Origin: a virus
Direction: 5' to 3' (one strand)
IMG/VR virus record: IMGVR_UViG_3300045413_000094
Location: 1 to 23,358 of that record
Length of the DNA: 23,358 bases
Numbering within the stretch: position 1 is the first letter of the stretch; every line of letters starts with the position of its first letter. The notes beneath the pieces are model-generated. The model saw only the letters and a program-made list of their open reading frames with translations. It was not told the origin of the DNA and ran no database searches. Shown here piece by piece: positions 1 through 7,075 of the stretch. Position numbers and translations under genes: made by a program.

Positions 1-223
1 GCCAGAGTTGCATATGCGGCCCGTCCGCGTGCATCCACCTGTTCGTAAGCTCGTCGAAGAGGTCTTCCTTCGAGTGTTGACCAAAAGAGCCCCGAAGGGC
101 ATCCTCAATCAGGTCCTCGATATACGACCAGAGCCCAGGGATATCGCTCGACTGATATCCCGTAACCGTTAGCTCACTACGGCCCTGTCCGTCACTCGGC
201 GCCAGTTTGTTCCGTCGCTCCAT
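1..223 (-). CDS. Hypothetical phage protein, 3' part beyond the window
   Basis: An open frame runs from an ATG at 223 to the left edge without a stop, giving 74 visible residues. The start is supported by a strong ribosome binding site, GGGGAGG followed by seven bases before the ATG. The visible part is acidic (SYIEDLIEDALRGSFG, then KEDLFDELTNRW) and ends at a QLW motif. That pattern recalls small phage proteins with an acetyltransferase-like fold, in which 'MQLWLA' begins a beta strand, but too little is visible to assign this. The first 55 bases overlap the end of the upstream 90-residue gene in another frame, so the two are probably translationally coupled. It is the last gene of the late minus-strand operon in the window. 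The gene is well supported; its function is not known. Confidence 0.7.
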   Translation of the reverse strand, partial: MERRNKLAPSDGQGRSELTVTGYQSSDIPGLWSYIEDLIEDALRGSFGQHSKEDLFDELTNRWMHADGPHMQLW

Positions 224-441
224 GCTGGAACCTCCCCTCCGCTCTCATCGAGCACGACGACCATGACACCTCGCGAACGATCCGCTGCTGGAAGCCGCGC
301 GAGAGTTACCCTTGGAAGCGCGATGAGCCCCTGATCCTGCTTCGCTAACGAAGCGACGAGCGCTCGTGCCCATCCGAGCGAGTTCCACATCCAACCCGCT
401 CGGTCAGCGCCCGCGTAGAAATCTGGCTGCGGGACTTCCAT
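169..441 (-). CDS. Small conserved phage protein with WRRVTDRAVVS C-terminus
   Basis: This 90-residue protein starts at an ATG that overlaps the endolysin stop (ATGA). Its C-terminal half (VMVVVLDESGGEVPAWSDGT, then NWRRVTDRAVVS) matches a module that I recall at the end of many small or fibre-associated proteins in phages of alphaproteobacteria, where a short beta segment reads 'DESGG...FSDGTNWRRVTD'. The N-terminus has no signal peptide or membrane segment. Its place between the endolysin and an unknown gene, distal to the tail fibres, fits a minor virion or fibre-associated protein, but this is inference. The last 55 bases overlap the next gene in a different frame. Confidence 0.75.
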   Translation of the reverse strand: MEVPQPDFYAGADRAGWMWNSLGWARALVASLAKQDQGLIALPRVTLARLPAADRSRGVMVVVLDESGGEVPAWSDGTNWRRVTDRAVVS

Positions 442-989
442 CAGAGGTAACTCACATACTTGAGAAGCTCGCTATCGCGAAGGAGCCAGCCAGCGATGTT
501 CGCGAGCTGAGCAGGGTGCTTGCGGATAACCCTTCTCCGCTTCGCGAGCCGCAGCCCCGCTACCTCAAGAACCATCGAATGCGGCTCGAACCCCTTAATC
601 GCGGAGAGCGTCTTCGGCCCGAGAAGCCCATCGACCTTCAGGCCTCCTATTGCCTCCTGAAGCCACTCGATACCTTCCCAACCTCCCGAAACGTCCCCGC
701 CTCCGAACTGCACGCACGAGTCAAAGAGGAACATTGCCAGGGCACGGCTCTCGATTAGGTCCAGCTTCGGCTTCAGGACGAAATCGCGCCGGTAAATCTC
801 CGTCGCTTCGTCCACCTCGAGGTTCTGAACTTCTTCTGGCGTCGCGGCTCGTGAAAGCTCTCGAGCCCGTCCTAGCGTCGCCGCTGTGATGCCGTACTTC
901 GTCGGGCCGCCGAGGTCATTCGGGTTGTTCCCGTTGTACCCGCCCTCGATCTTGACGAGCCACGCTATGTCCGAAAGCGTCAGCATCAT
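441..989 (-). CDS. Endolysin, GH108-type N-acetylmuramidase with peptidoglycan-binding C-terminus
   Basis: The 182-residue protein should cut peptidoglycan glycan strands at the end of infection. The N-terminus carries the glycoside hydrolase 108 signature: E15-G-G-Y with E15 as catalytic acid, then ND(L)GGPTKYGIT at about 24-35. The C-terminal part, around LQEAIGGLKVDGLLGPKT, matches the peptidoglycan-binding domain that usually follows GH108 (PG_binding_3 type). There is no signal peptide, so export should need a holin. A longer in-frame reading to 1151 exists, but the ATG at 989 is preferred: it has GGGAG seven bases upstream, overlaps the stop of the preceding membrane protein gene, and begins exactly at the domain. 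The length is typical for the family. Confidence 0.92.
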   Translation of the reverse strand: MMLTLSDIAWLVKIEGGYNGNNPNDLGGPTKYGITAATLGRARELSRAATPEEVQNLEVDEATEIYRRDFVLKPKLDLIESRALAMFLFDSCVQFGGGDVSGGWEGIEWLQEAIGGLKVDGLLGPKTLSAIKGFEPHSMVLEVAGLRLAKRRRVIRKHPAQLANIAGWLLRDSELLKYVSYL

Positions 990-1240
990 TGACCTGCTCC
1001 CTTCAAGCCGAGCACCGTCGCGTAGATCTGCCAGACCCTCGTATCGAGCGACTGCACTACGACGCGCAAACTGTCGATCTTCTCGTTCGTAACCCTCTGC
1101 GCTTCCTTCCGAGCTTCGATCTCTGCCGTCAACGTAGCGCGCTGTTCCCACGCAAAGCCAAGCCCTCCGATAAGCACGGAGATCGCTACTACGACGTGGC
1201 CTACGTTAATCGTAGGATCGAATTTCGGCAGCGGAGGCAT
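986..1240 (-). CDS. Small membrane protein with coiled coil (holin- or spanin-like candidate)
   Basis: This 84-residue protein has one membrane segment near the N-terminus (about 14-31, VGHVVVAISVLIGGLGF) followed by a charged helical region with heptad-like spacing (about 33-70). The next gene is the endolysin and the two overlap at ATGATG. Similar small proteins with one membrane helix and a coiled coil occur beside phage endolysins, where they are annotated as holin-like, haemolysin XhlA-like or inner-membrane spanin subunits. A two-helix holin candidate exists elsewhere in this operon (13939-14109), so an accessory lysis or i-spanin role is plausible here. The assignment rests on topology and neighbourhood only. 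Confidence 0.8.
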   Translation of the reverse strand: MPPLPKFDPTINVGHVVVAISVLIGGLGFAWEQRATLTAEIEARKEAQRVTNEKIDSLRVVVQSLDTRVWQIYATVLGLKGAGQ

Positions 1241-2065
1241 TCAGTAGTATTCAAACCTGACGGCGCCATTGCCGCCAGTCCCGCCAGTTCCATTTTGCGA
1301 GCCGCCTCCACCACCGCCCCAGGCTCCACCCGTGCCTCCATTGGCCGTAGTTGTAGTCGCAACATTGCCTCCGTCCGTTCCAGTCGGATCATTGATAGCT
1401 GATCCCGTGGTAATCGCGCTAACGCTAGCACTGCCAGCCACCATGCCGCCTCTACCTCGAAATCCGCCGCCGCCAGCGCCAGCATTGCCAGCGCCTGACG
1501 AGCCTCCCGCACCGCCACCCGGTACGGAGCCCGATCCGCTGGCACCGTTAGCGCCCGCACCTCCAGCCGATTGATCGTTGCCGCAGCCTCCACCGCCACC
1601 GCCCTCGTTGCCGCTACCGTTGCCTCCCGCGCCACCGGCTCGACGGAGAACCAAGGATGAGCCCCCGGAACCGCCGGTTCCTCCGGCTCCGCCGGTGCTG
1701 CCGGACCCGGCAGACCCTCCGTTCGCGGTAACGGTGCCTGTGGTTGGGAGTACCGCAGTCGTATTGCCTCCGGCATTGCCCGGCGTTCCTCCAGAGCCGA
1801 CCGAGCCCGTGATAGCCTGACCAACCCACGAAGAATTGGCGACAAGGCTCAGAACCTCACGCACATACTCTCCAGCTCCACCACCGGCACCGTTGGCTGC
1901 GGAGGTGACGCCTCCACCGCCCGCTGCGATGATGCGGACGATGAGGACGGTATAGCCGGAGAGAATTGTGTGAGAGTAGGCGCCGGTCGCCGTGACATCG
2001 ACAACTGTGCCTAGTGTAGTCGATCCGCTCACACTACTCACCTTTGCCGGAGCTGGAACTCTCAT
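1241..2065 (-). CDS. Glycine-rich tail fibre tip / adhesin-like protein
   Basis: The protein is 274 residues. The first ~65 residues are a normal beta-type domain (VVDVTATGAYSHTILSGYTV). From about residue 55 to the end it is dominated by glycine runs (GAGGGAG, GNEGGGGGGCGN, GAWGGGGGGSQ) and closes with GNGAVRFEYY. Glycine-rich tracts followed by a short strand resemble the Gly-rich domains of phage fibre-tip adhesins; in T-even-type gp38 adhesins such tracts form packed polyglycine-II helices that present variable receptor-binding loops. It follows the tail fibre gene directly, so a host-recognition role is likely. The opposite strand is open over long stretches only because GGN codons read as proline codons there. 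Function is inferred from composition and place. Confidence 0.8.
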   Translation of the reverse strand: MRVPAPAKVSSVSGSTTLGTVVDVTATGAYSHTILSGYTVLIVRIIAAGGGGVTSAANGAGGGAGEYVREVLSLVANSSWVGQAITGSVGSGGTPGNAGGNTTAVLPTTGTVTANGGSAGSGSTGGAGGTGGSGGSSLVLRRAGGAGGNGSGNEGGGGGGCGNDQSAGGAGANGASGSGSVPGGGAGGSSGAGNAGAGGGGFRGRGGMVAGSASVSAITTGSAINDPTGTDGGNVATTTTANGGTGGAWGGGGGGSQNGTGGTGGNGAVRFEYY

Positions 2066-2072
2066 AGCAGCC

Positions 2073-3146
2073 TCACGTATCGTTTCTGGCGTTGATGGTG
2101 AAGTTGATCTCGACGTGCGTCATGTTGTAGTGGCCGGACAGCGTATCCGTACCCGAGCCCGCCACGCGGTACAGATCGAGGCAGATCCACTTCTCACCTG
2201 CCGGACTATTCGCGATAGTGATCGCAGCTGACGCCGCGCTTCTCTTCGGCGCCGTCGTAGAGCAGCTACTCGTCAGCGCGCTCTGTGCCGTCCCGAAGTC
2301 TCCACCATCGTATGCGTCACCGCTCGCGAACGCACGGCCCTTGAGGTTCAGCAGCGCATCGCCCGAGCCACTCGCTGCGAAGCCCCAATGACGGAAGGTG
2401 ATCGTACCACCGTCCCAAGACTTCGGCATGAGGATGTTAAGCTGAGCGTGAGTCGTGCCGCTGGACGAGAACTGTATGTACGGAACGTTGATCTTGTAGG
2501 TTGCGCCTTCCGTTCTACTTGCGCTCGCGCCGGCCGTTGTCGTCGGGTCCCACGCTCCTGCCCCGTAGCAGAACGTCTGAATGCCCTGGCCGAGGCTCTT
2601 CGCCGCCCCGAGGAAAATCTGGTAGTTCGTCCCGTCCGAGTAGATCAAGACGCCTTGATCCGTGCCGACCGCAAACGATGAGGCGCCGTTGATCGTGCTC
2701 GTCGTCGGCGTAATCGTCAGGAGTCCCGCGCCCTTGTTCTGCACCCAACAGTACCAGTTCGCAGGGCAGACCGTTGAGGAAATCGCCGGCAGCGTCGCAG
2801 CGATAGCGCTCGCATTCGAGAACGTGAGGAACTGCCCATAGTCCGCGTTCAGGATCGACTCGCTCGTGCCCGTTCTCGCGTCCACGTCGCCGTAGAGGCG
2901 CATACCGCCGAGTGCCGCTGCACCGACGTTCATATAACCAATCGTGATCCACGTCGTCGTGGCGAGGACGTAACGCTTCAGCAGCGTCGGCGTGGCGCTG
3001 TTGTCGAGCCAGAGCTGCCCGTCGTATGGCGTCGCTGGTGCGGACGCTCCGACGTTCGTGCTCGCTAGCGCTTGAAGCGCAGAGTTCAGATCGCTCCGAA
3101 AGTTCGGAAAGGTCTGATTGGCAATATCCATATCATGCTGTGACAT
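2073..3146 (-). CDS. Tail fibre protein
   Basis: The 357-residue protein starts MSQHDMDIANQTFPNFRSDL and continues with ALQALAS and PYDGQLWLDNS. This N-terminal module is common in phage fibres and likely attaches the fibre to the tail. A middle segment (about 80-190) with YGQFLTFSNASAIAATLP and LLTITPTTSTINGASS is typical of trimeric beta-rich fibre shafts. The last ~170 residues form a separate domain, apparently a beta-sandwich or carbohydrate-binding-like head, with SWDGGTITFRHWGF and ending in a strand (HVEINFTINARNDT). It begins one base after the upstream stop and is followed by the Gly-rich protein, so the two may form one receptor-binding assembly. Confidence 0.85.
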   Translation of the reverse strand: MSQHDMDIANQTFPNFRSDLNSALQALASTNVGASAPATPYDGQLWLDNSATPTLLKRYVLATTTWITIGYMNVGAAALGGMRLYGDVDARTGTSESILNADYGQFLTFSNASAIAATLPAISSTVCPANWYCWVQNKGAGLLTITPTTSTINGASSFAVGTDQGVLIYSDGTNYQIFLGAAKSLGQGIQTFCYGAGAWDPTTTAGASASRTEGATYKINVPYIQFSSSGTTHAQLNILMPKSWDGGTITFRHWGFAASGSGDALLNLKGRAFASGDAYDGGDFGTAQSALTSSCSTTAPKRSAASAAITIANSPAGEKWICLDLYRVAGSGTDTLSGHYNMTHVEINFTINARNDT

Positions 3147-3443
3147 TTAGACCCCTCCAGGTTGAACGAACAGACAAACGTAAGCTTTCTTCCTCTCGTC
3201 CCAACAGCCCCAAGGCTGCCAGTCCCGAGACCGATAAAGACCAGGCTGGCCTTCCGTGAAGACTTGCCCGGTGCTCAGCACGAGCCATCCCTGCGCCGTT
3301 TCTCTAACTGCCTCGTGCGGTAGCGGCTTGCAATGCTCCTTGCCGCAGCAATGCAGTCCGTCAGCGCTCTTGTAAAACTGGTTGTTCTGTATCCAGTCAT
3401 GGTCCTGTACGAGCAGGATCGCTAGCGCAAGCACGTTTATCAT
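3147..3443 (-). CDS. Small secreted cysteine-containing protein
   Basis: The start is the ATG at 3443, which overlaps the upstream stop as ATGA and has GGAGG seven bases before it; the longer reading to 3494 lacks these. The 98-residue product begins with a short hydrophobic segment (MINVLALAILLVQ), likely a signal peptide or anchor. Next comes a DHDWIQ motif and a cysteine cluster (HCCGKEHC, about residues 32-39), then a beta-rich domain with two late cysteines (GCW, VCLF). Small exported proteins with 'DHDW...CCG..DC' are familiar from rhizobial genomes and their phages, but I know of no established function. Its place between the nozzle candidate and tail fibre suggests a virion or infection-related role. 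The export signal is oddly short. Confidence 0.82.
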   Translation of the reverse strand: MINVLALAILLVQDHDWIQNNQFYKSADGLHCCGKEHCKPLPHEAVRETAQGWLVLSTGQVFTEGQPGLYRSRDWQPWGCWDERKKAYVCLFVQPGGV

Positions 3444-4969
3444 ATCGTGCCTCCGTCGCGAGTCCCGAAGATTTTGAAGCCCGTTAACGTCCACCTATCG
3501 TTCGCGTTCGAGGACGTATAGCGAAGCGAGATGAACACGCCAGACACGCGCGCATATGCGCGATGCTGCTCGTCCACGACCGTCTCCGCCGTCGTCCAAG
3601 TGATCGCATCCGCGAGCGTTTTCTGCCAGCCGATCTCAATCGTCGGCCCGTTCCCTTCCTCGATGTTGATCTCGCTCTCGACGTAATCGACGTACTTCCA
3701 CTGAGTCCGAATGCCACAGTCAAGCGGCTTCGTCTGTAAGACTCGCGAGACGCTAGAGCCGCGAAGCGAAGCGCCATACTGCGCGTAGAGCACCGCACCA
3801 GCATTCGAGCCAAGCAACGGATACTGGAAGGTATCCTTCGGGAAGGACGAGTAGTACGCCGAGGGGCCACGGCTAATCGAGTTGGTAGCGTAGTTGTAGA
3901 CGATCTCGCCGTTGTTGTCCACGCTACCGACGAGCGGCACCGACCAGCGAATTTGCTTAACGTCGATGGCGTGGAACCCTGTGATCTTCGCTCGTTGATC
4001 CCAGTTGATGTTCTGTTCGAGCCATGTCCCAAACGCAGGATAATCGACCCACGAGACTGAGAAACCGTCAGTTTTGAAAATGCCCTGCTTCAGGAGCCCA
4101 TAGTGGACGCCGTTCGCATCCACGATAGACGCCTTGCTCACCGCGCCGCAGCCCGAGACCGGAGGCCCATCCGTGCCAAAGATGAAAGCGTTAGGCCGAT
4201 AGACGAGGCGGATAAGCTGGTTCTCCGAGTAGATCGCGAGGAAGTTCGCCAGGGGCGCAGCGGCAACAGGGTCCGATACGAGATCCCTAAGTAAGAGGTT
4301 GCCTGCCGTATTGCCTGCTGCTGGCGTCCACGTTGTCACGCTATCGTCCGAGCACCACTCAATGAGCTTCTTCCCGTTGCTCGTGTTGATCGCGATTACA
4401 TAAGGTCCGTACTTCGCGAGTAGCTCCGCGTAGGTAAACGTTGTACCGCCGAGGTCCACCCACGTTCCAGCGGTCCTAATCTTCGCCGCCTCGATCCCGT
4501 TGCTCGCGATGATCCAGTCCCCGACCGTTATCATGCTCCACTTAGTCGCGCGAGTGGTTCCGGCCGAGTCCTTCACGCCGGTAAATGTCGTCGAGGACGT
4601 ATCGACCGTAGAGCCGTCGAAACCGTAGAGCTTGTCCCGCGTGCCGAAGACGACGAGCTTCGTCCCGGTGCTGCGGATGACGGACGTCACTCCGACGACT
4701 TCCTTGTTGCTCGGCGGGACGATAGGCGCAGCGCCACTAAGCTCGTCGAAGAGTCCACTTGCCGAGTCGAAGTTTCCCGAGGCGCTATCGAAGAGGAACA
4801 CGTCGTAGTCGAGCAGAGTGTTGCCCTTGCACGTCGCAGCACCGAAGCCGCCGAAGTCCATCGCCGTCGCGCTCTTCCAAAGCGGCACCGCGAGGTCCGA
4901 TAGGCCGGGGAACAAGCCCGAGCCTACGAGCTTCAAATCAGCCTCGAAGATGGGAGTATCGAGCGTCAC
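3440..4969 (-). CDS. Tail nozzle / stabilization-type structural protein
   Basis: The 509-residue protein is rich in short beta strands with repeated blade-like phrases (LVVFGTRDKLYGFDG, WIIASNGIEAAKI, PYVIAINTSNGKKLIEW, NFLAIYSENQLIRLVY). It ends RVSGVFISLRYTSS, then DRWTLTGFKIFG. This fits beta-propeller tail nozzle or packaged-DNA stabilization proteins of podoviruses (P22 gp10 and SU10 nozzle type), which close the tail below the adaptor. The order adaptor, small proteins, this gene, then fibres agrees. Residues 60-80 contain three copies of a seven-residue repeat, FDSASGx, shared with the preceding gene product. The nozzle call is inferred from fold-like pattern, size and synteny; 'structural tail protein' is safer. 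Confidence 0.78.
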   Translation of the reverse strand: MTLDTPIFEADLKLVGSGLFPGLSDLAVPLWKSATAMDFGGFGAATCKGNTLLDYDVFLFDSASGNFDSASGLFDELSGAAPIVPPSNKEVVGVTSVIRSTGTKLVVFGTRDKLYGFDGSTVDTSSTTFTGVKDSAGTTRATKWSMITVGDWIIASNGIEAAKIRTAGTWVDLGGTTFTYAELLAKYGPYVIAINTSNGKKLIEWCSDDSVTTWTPAAGNTAGNLLLRDLVSDPVAAAPLANFLAIYSENQLIRLVYRPNAFIFGTDGPPVSGCGAVSKASIVDANGVHYGLLKQGIFKTDGFSVSWVDYPAFGTWLEQNINWDQRAKITGFHAIDVKQIRWSVPLVGSVDNNGEIVYNYATNSISRGPSAYYSSFPKDTFQYPLLGSNAGAVLYAQYGASLRGSSVSRVLQTKPLDCGIRTQWKYVDYVESEINIEEGNGPTIEIGWQKTLADAITWTTAETVVDEQHRAYARVSGVFISLRYTSSNANDRWTLTGFKIFGTRDGGTI

Positions 4970-5313
4970 GGATCGAGGTCCGCGAACGGAGCAGGAGCGA
5001 CCGGATCGTTATCCACGAATGTGCCCTGAGTGCCGAAGACAAGCTCGTGAGATTGAACAGCGCTACCCGAGAAGGTGAGGTTGAGGTTGCTCGTGCGCGG
5101 AGTAGGGGCGGCGGTTACGCCGCTCGTAGCGCTTGTCATGGCGAGGTTTAGCAGCGCGGCTGCTGCGGGCATCCAAGCCTGAACGCTCGCTGCCTCGGCC
5201 GACATAGCGCAATTGAGTGAGCCTTGCGGCAGAAACGGATCGTCGAAATTCCCCGAGGCGGAGTCGAAGTCCCCACTCCGCGAGTCGAAGAGGCTTTCGA
5301 CGATATACGTCAC
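4966..5313 (-). CDS. Small structural protein with FDSxSG repeats
   Basis: The 115-residue protein overlaps both neighbours by four bases. Residues 9-25 hold repeats FDSRSGD, FDSASGN and FDD, the same heptapeptide as in the following nozzle candidate. The rest is an Ala-rich helix (about 40-65) and a beta-type end (NLNLTFSGSAVQSHELVFGT). I do not recognise a family. The shared repeat and tight coupling suggest that the two proteins meet in the virion, perhaps through the same binding surface, but this is inference. No membrane segment or signal peptide is evident. Confidence 0.75.
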   Translation of the reverse strand: MTYIVESLFDSRSGDFDSASGNFDDPFLPQGSLNCAMSAEAASVQAWMPAAAALLNLAMTSATSGVTAAPTPRTSNLNLTFSGSAVQSHELVFGTQGTFVDNDPVAPAPFADLDP

Positions 5314-5690
5314 GAGGGAACCAGCGTAAGTTGAACCTCAAGCTGCCAACTCTGCGCCGAGGTCTTCGTCCCGAGGGACTCCACAACCCGCGCTAGCATC
5401 GTGCCAGAGGACGAAGCGTTGAACACGCCCCACTCCTGCCACGCATAGTTGGCTGAGCTGGTGCCGAACGTAGCGCGCCACGTTATGGTTCGAGTGGATC
5501 TCGTCGGGTACGACGAGTCCATTCCCTGGCGCGCCTTGTTGCTCGCCGCCTGGAGGTCCGTCTGCGCGACCGCGAATGCGGTGTTGGAGTCTCCGACGCC
5601 AAGATAGGCGTTCGCGGCGTTGAAGACGGTGACGGACTCGCCGAGAATTGCCTGCGCGACGAACGTACCGCCCGCATTAGTCATGCCCAT
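5310..5690 (-). CDS. Virion-associated beta-sandwich protein (conserved in phages)
   Basis: The 126-residue protein contains NAANAYLGVGDSNTAFAVAQ, then TDLQAASNKARQGMDSSYP, and YAWQEWGVFNASSSGTMLAR. This arrangement (GVGDS, TDLQ, K..MD, W.E.G.FNA, GTML.R) recurs in small structural proteins encoded between adaptor and tail genes in many podo- and siphoviruses; some are annotated as tail-collar- or fibre-like proteins. The start ATG at 5690 has AAAGGA eight bases before it; a second ATG two codons later is possible. It overlaps the preceding gene by 14 bases and the next by four. Family membership is recalled by pattern, and the exact role is unknown. Confidence 0.83.
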   Translation of the reverse strand: MGMTNAGGTFVAQAILGESVTVFNAANAYLGVGDSNTAFAVAQTDLQAASNKARQGMDSSYPTRSTRTITWRATFGTSSANYAWQEWGVFNASSSGTMLARVVESLGTKTSAQSWQLEVQLTLVPS

Positions 5691-5865
5691 GAGCGTGTCC
5701 TTTCTTCGGGAGGTCTGCGAAGAGCGCCTTCACCTCGTCCGCGGTAAGCTCGCTGACGGTCTCGACCGTTTCCTTCGCCTTCATGCCTTCCTTATACTCG
5801 CCGTCGAACTTGCGAAGGGTCGTCTTGATCCAAAGCTTTTGCTCCACATCACCAGGTTTGGCCAT
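5677..5865 (-). CDS. Small hypothetical protein, His-rich end
   Basis: A 62-residue charged protein begins 17 bases inside the end of the adaptor gene and overlaps the following structural gene by 14 bases. It has a basic N-terminal half (KLWIKTTLRKFDGEYKEGMK), a predicted helical segment (SELTADEVKALFADLP) and a histidine-rich tail (KKGHAHGHD). I do not recognise the family. The tight overlaps on both sides and absence of frame breaks support a real gene; a small connector or accessory head-tail protein would fit the place. Confidence 0.7.
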   Translation of the reverse strand: MAKPGDVEQKLWIKTTLRKFDGEYKEGMKAKETVETVSELTADEVKALFADLPKKGHAHGHD

Positions 5866-6502
5866 ATTTCATCGCCTCCGAGCGGTTGTCCTGCCGAGCC
5901 TCTTCGTCCGCTTGCAGCAAGGTCTTTAGCTGCTCGCCGCGCAGTTCCTTGTAGAACTGCAAAATCTCTCTGTTCCTCATCCACGGCGCCATATGGATCA
6001 TGGTCTCGCAGAGAAGGAGCCCATTGGCGCGCGTGATAAGCCAATGGTTATCGCTCGCACCAAGCGATGCGATATCCGAGTATTTGTTAAACAGCATCTC
6101 GCCATCGTATTCCTCATCTGGTTCGCGGTCGAACCAGAGGTACGACTCCCCATCGAGCCAATAATGATCTGGCCGCCCCCCGTCGAAATACTTCGAGTCC
6201 TGCGGGTCAATCTGCGTAAGAAAATGGAAGTTCGTCTCGTCGGTCGAGTCGTCCTCCTCGACGATACGAACGAATATGATGCTCTTGCAGAAGCCAGAGC
6301 CAGGGAAGCTAAGCGCACGCGGCTCAGCGAGCGCCGGGTCAAGCTGGAACGTTACGAACCGTTCCATATACTTGAGATTGTTGTTCTGCTCGATGAACTC
6401 GACGGCGTGCTGAACGGCGTAAGGAATCGTCGAGTCAAGACTAGTGCCTCGATTGATTACATTCGAGACCATAGCTTTGAATTGCGTATAGGTCTGTGCC
6501 AT
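5849..6502 (-). CDS. Head-to-tail adaptor protein
   Basis: The 217-residue protein fits the adaptor that forms a ring under the portal and connects it to the tail (SU10 adaptor / gp4-like group). It is mostly helical, starting MAQTYTQFKAMVSNVINRGT with NNLKYMERFVTFQLD following. The central part (about 100-150) has RPDHYWLDGESYLWFDREPD, typical of the WL-DG...L.F...P pattern in adaptors, and the C-terminal helix reads QFYKELRGEQLKTLLQADEE. It is the first gene after a hairpin, and its start codon lies inside one of the 29-bp dyad elements. No strong ribosome binding site is seen (ACGG about 10 bases upstream), so expression may be limited or controlled there. Confidence 0.85.
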   Translation of the reverse strand: MAQTYTQFKAMVSNVINRGTSLDSTIPYAVQHAVEFIEQNNNLKYMERFVTFQLDPALAEPRALSFPGSGFCKSIIFVRIVEEDDSTDETNFHFLTQIDPQDSKYFDGGRPDHYWLDGESYLWFDREPDEEYDGEMLFNKYSDIASLGASDNHWLITRANGLLLCETMIHMAPWMRNREILQFYKELRGEQLKTLLQADEEARQDNRSEAMKYGQTW

Positions 6503-6527
6503 ACGTTGGACCGTTCAATATATGGCG
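6499..6527. promoter_or_regulatory. 29-bp dyad element, copy A
   Basis: This is an imperfect 29-bp palindrome. The left half is GCCATACGTTGGA and the right half TCAATATATGGC. Nineteen of its 29 positions are invariant in the copies at 15475 and 20179. The adaptor start codon (6500-6502, minus strand) lies inside it and its right end overlaps the first bases of the hairpin at 6523. It may be a binding site for a dimeric phage regulator or recombinase; function is unknown. Confidence 0.7.
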
Positions 6528-6557
6528 GGGTGCTCGCTTTCTACCAGCACCCCGCCA
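6523..6557 (-). terminator. Hairpin between decoration-like and adaptor genes
   Basis: A perfect 12-bp stem (TGGCGGGGTGCT pairing with AGCACCCCGCCA) encloses an 11-base loop, 17 bases after the stop of the decoration-like gene. On the minus strand it is followed by ATATATTG and not by a clean U-tract. It may be a weak terminator, an attenuator that lowers tail gene expression relative to capsid, or an mRNA-processing or stability hairpin. Confidence 0.65.
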
Positions 6558-6573
6558 CAAGTTTCACCGCCCC

Positions 6574-7074
6574 TCAAAGATGCGGAACGAACACGCCGAG
6601 CAGCGTGATGGTTCCGGTCGAGCACGTCGTACCCGTGCCGAACGAGACGCGAGTATTTGCAGCGATGCTGATACCCGTGTTCGTGGACGAGTCGTAGCCG
6701 GTCACGTCCGCCATGAAGTCGAACGTAGTGCTGATCGTAGTGCCGGCTGTGATCGCGCGGCTCAGATACGCCGTTGCCGAGGTATCATTGCCGAACTTGA
6801 TCGTACCGTCGAGGCCCGTTCCGACCGTGATGCTGAGGATGCCGCGAAGGCCCACGAGAATGGTCTTGAACGGGAACAGCACCGGCGCGATGAGCGTCTG
6901 GTTGCCGGAGGCCATGTTGACGCCACCGCTACTCACGAAGATCGGAGGCCGATCCGCGCGCAGAGCGATGGTTGTACCGCCGACCTTGACGGAGCCGGTT
7001 GCGAAGCCGGGAATGCCGACGTGCGCTCCATCGGCGCCGATGGCAGAGGCAACGCCTTCTTCGAGCTTGCTCAT
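6574..7074 (-). CDS. Capsid decoration-like protein
   Basis: The 166-residue protein is encoded one base after the major capsid gene. It is rich in Thr, Gly and hydrophobic beta strands (GSVKVGGTTIALRADRPPIF, FKTILVGLRGILSITVG, STTFDFMADVTGYDSS, GTITLLGVFVPHL). It has no signal peptide or membrane helix. A beta-rich protein immediately downstream of the capsid gene, followed by a hairpin that ends the gene pair, is the usual arrangement for head decoration or head-stabilising proteins made in large amounts. I do not recognise a specific family, so the role comes from composition and synteny. Confidence 0.75.
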   Translation of the reverse strand: MSKLEEGVASAIGADGAHVGIPGFATGSVKVGGTTIALRADRPPIFVSSGGVNMASGNQTLIAPVLFPFKTILVGLRGILSITVGTGLDGTIKFGNDTSATAYLSRAITAGTTISTTFDFMADVTGYDSSTNTGISIAANTRVSFGTGTTCSTGTITLLGVFVPHL

Positions 7075-7075
7075 G

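Noticed and set aside
366-758. 130-residue plus-strand frame over the endolysin gene
   Set aside because: It is complementary to the GH108 gene and has no promoter or ribosome site.
1269-1820. Proline-rich open frames on the plus strand opposite the Gly-rich gene
   Set aside because: They are the complement of glycine codons, have no ribosome sites and run against the operon.
1201-1845. Long alternative minus-strand frame overlapping the Gly-rich gene
   Set aside because: It is a frame-shifted reading of GC-rich repeats; composition is Ala/Arg/Glu-rich without domains, and the in-phase gene fits the operon.
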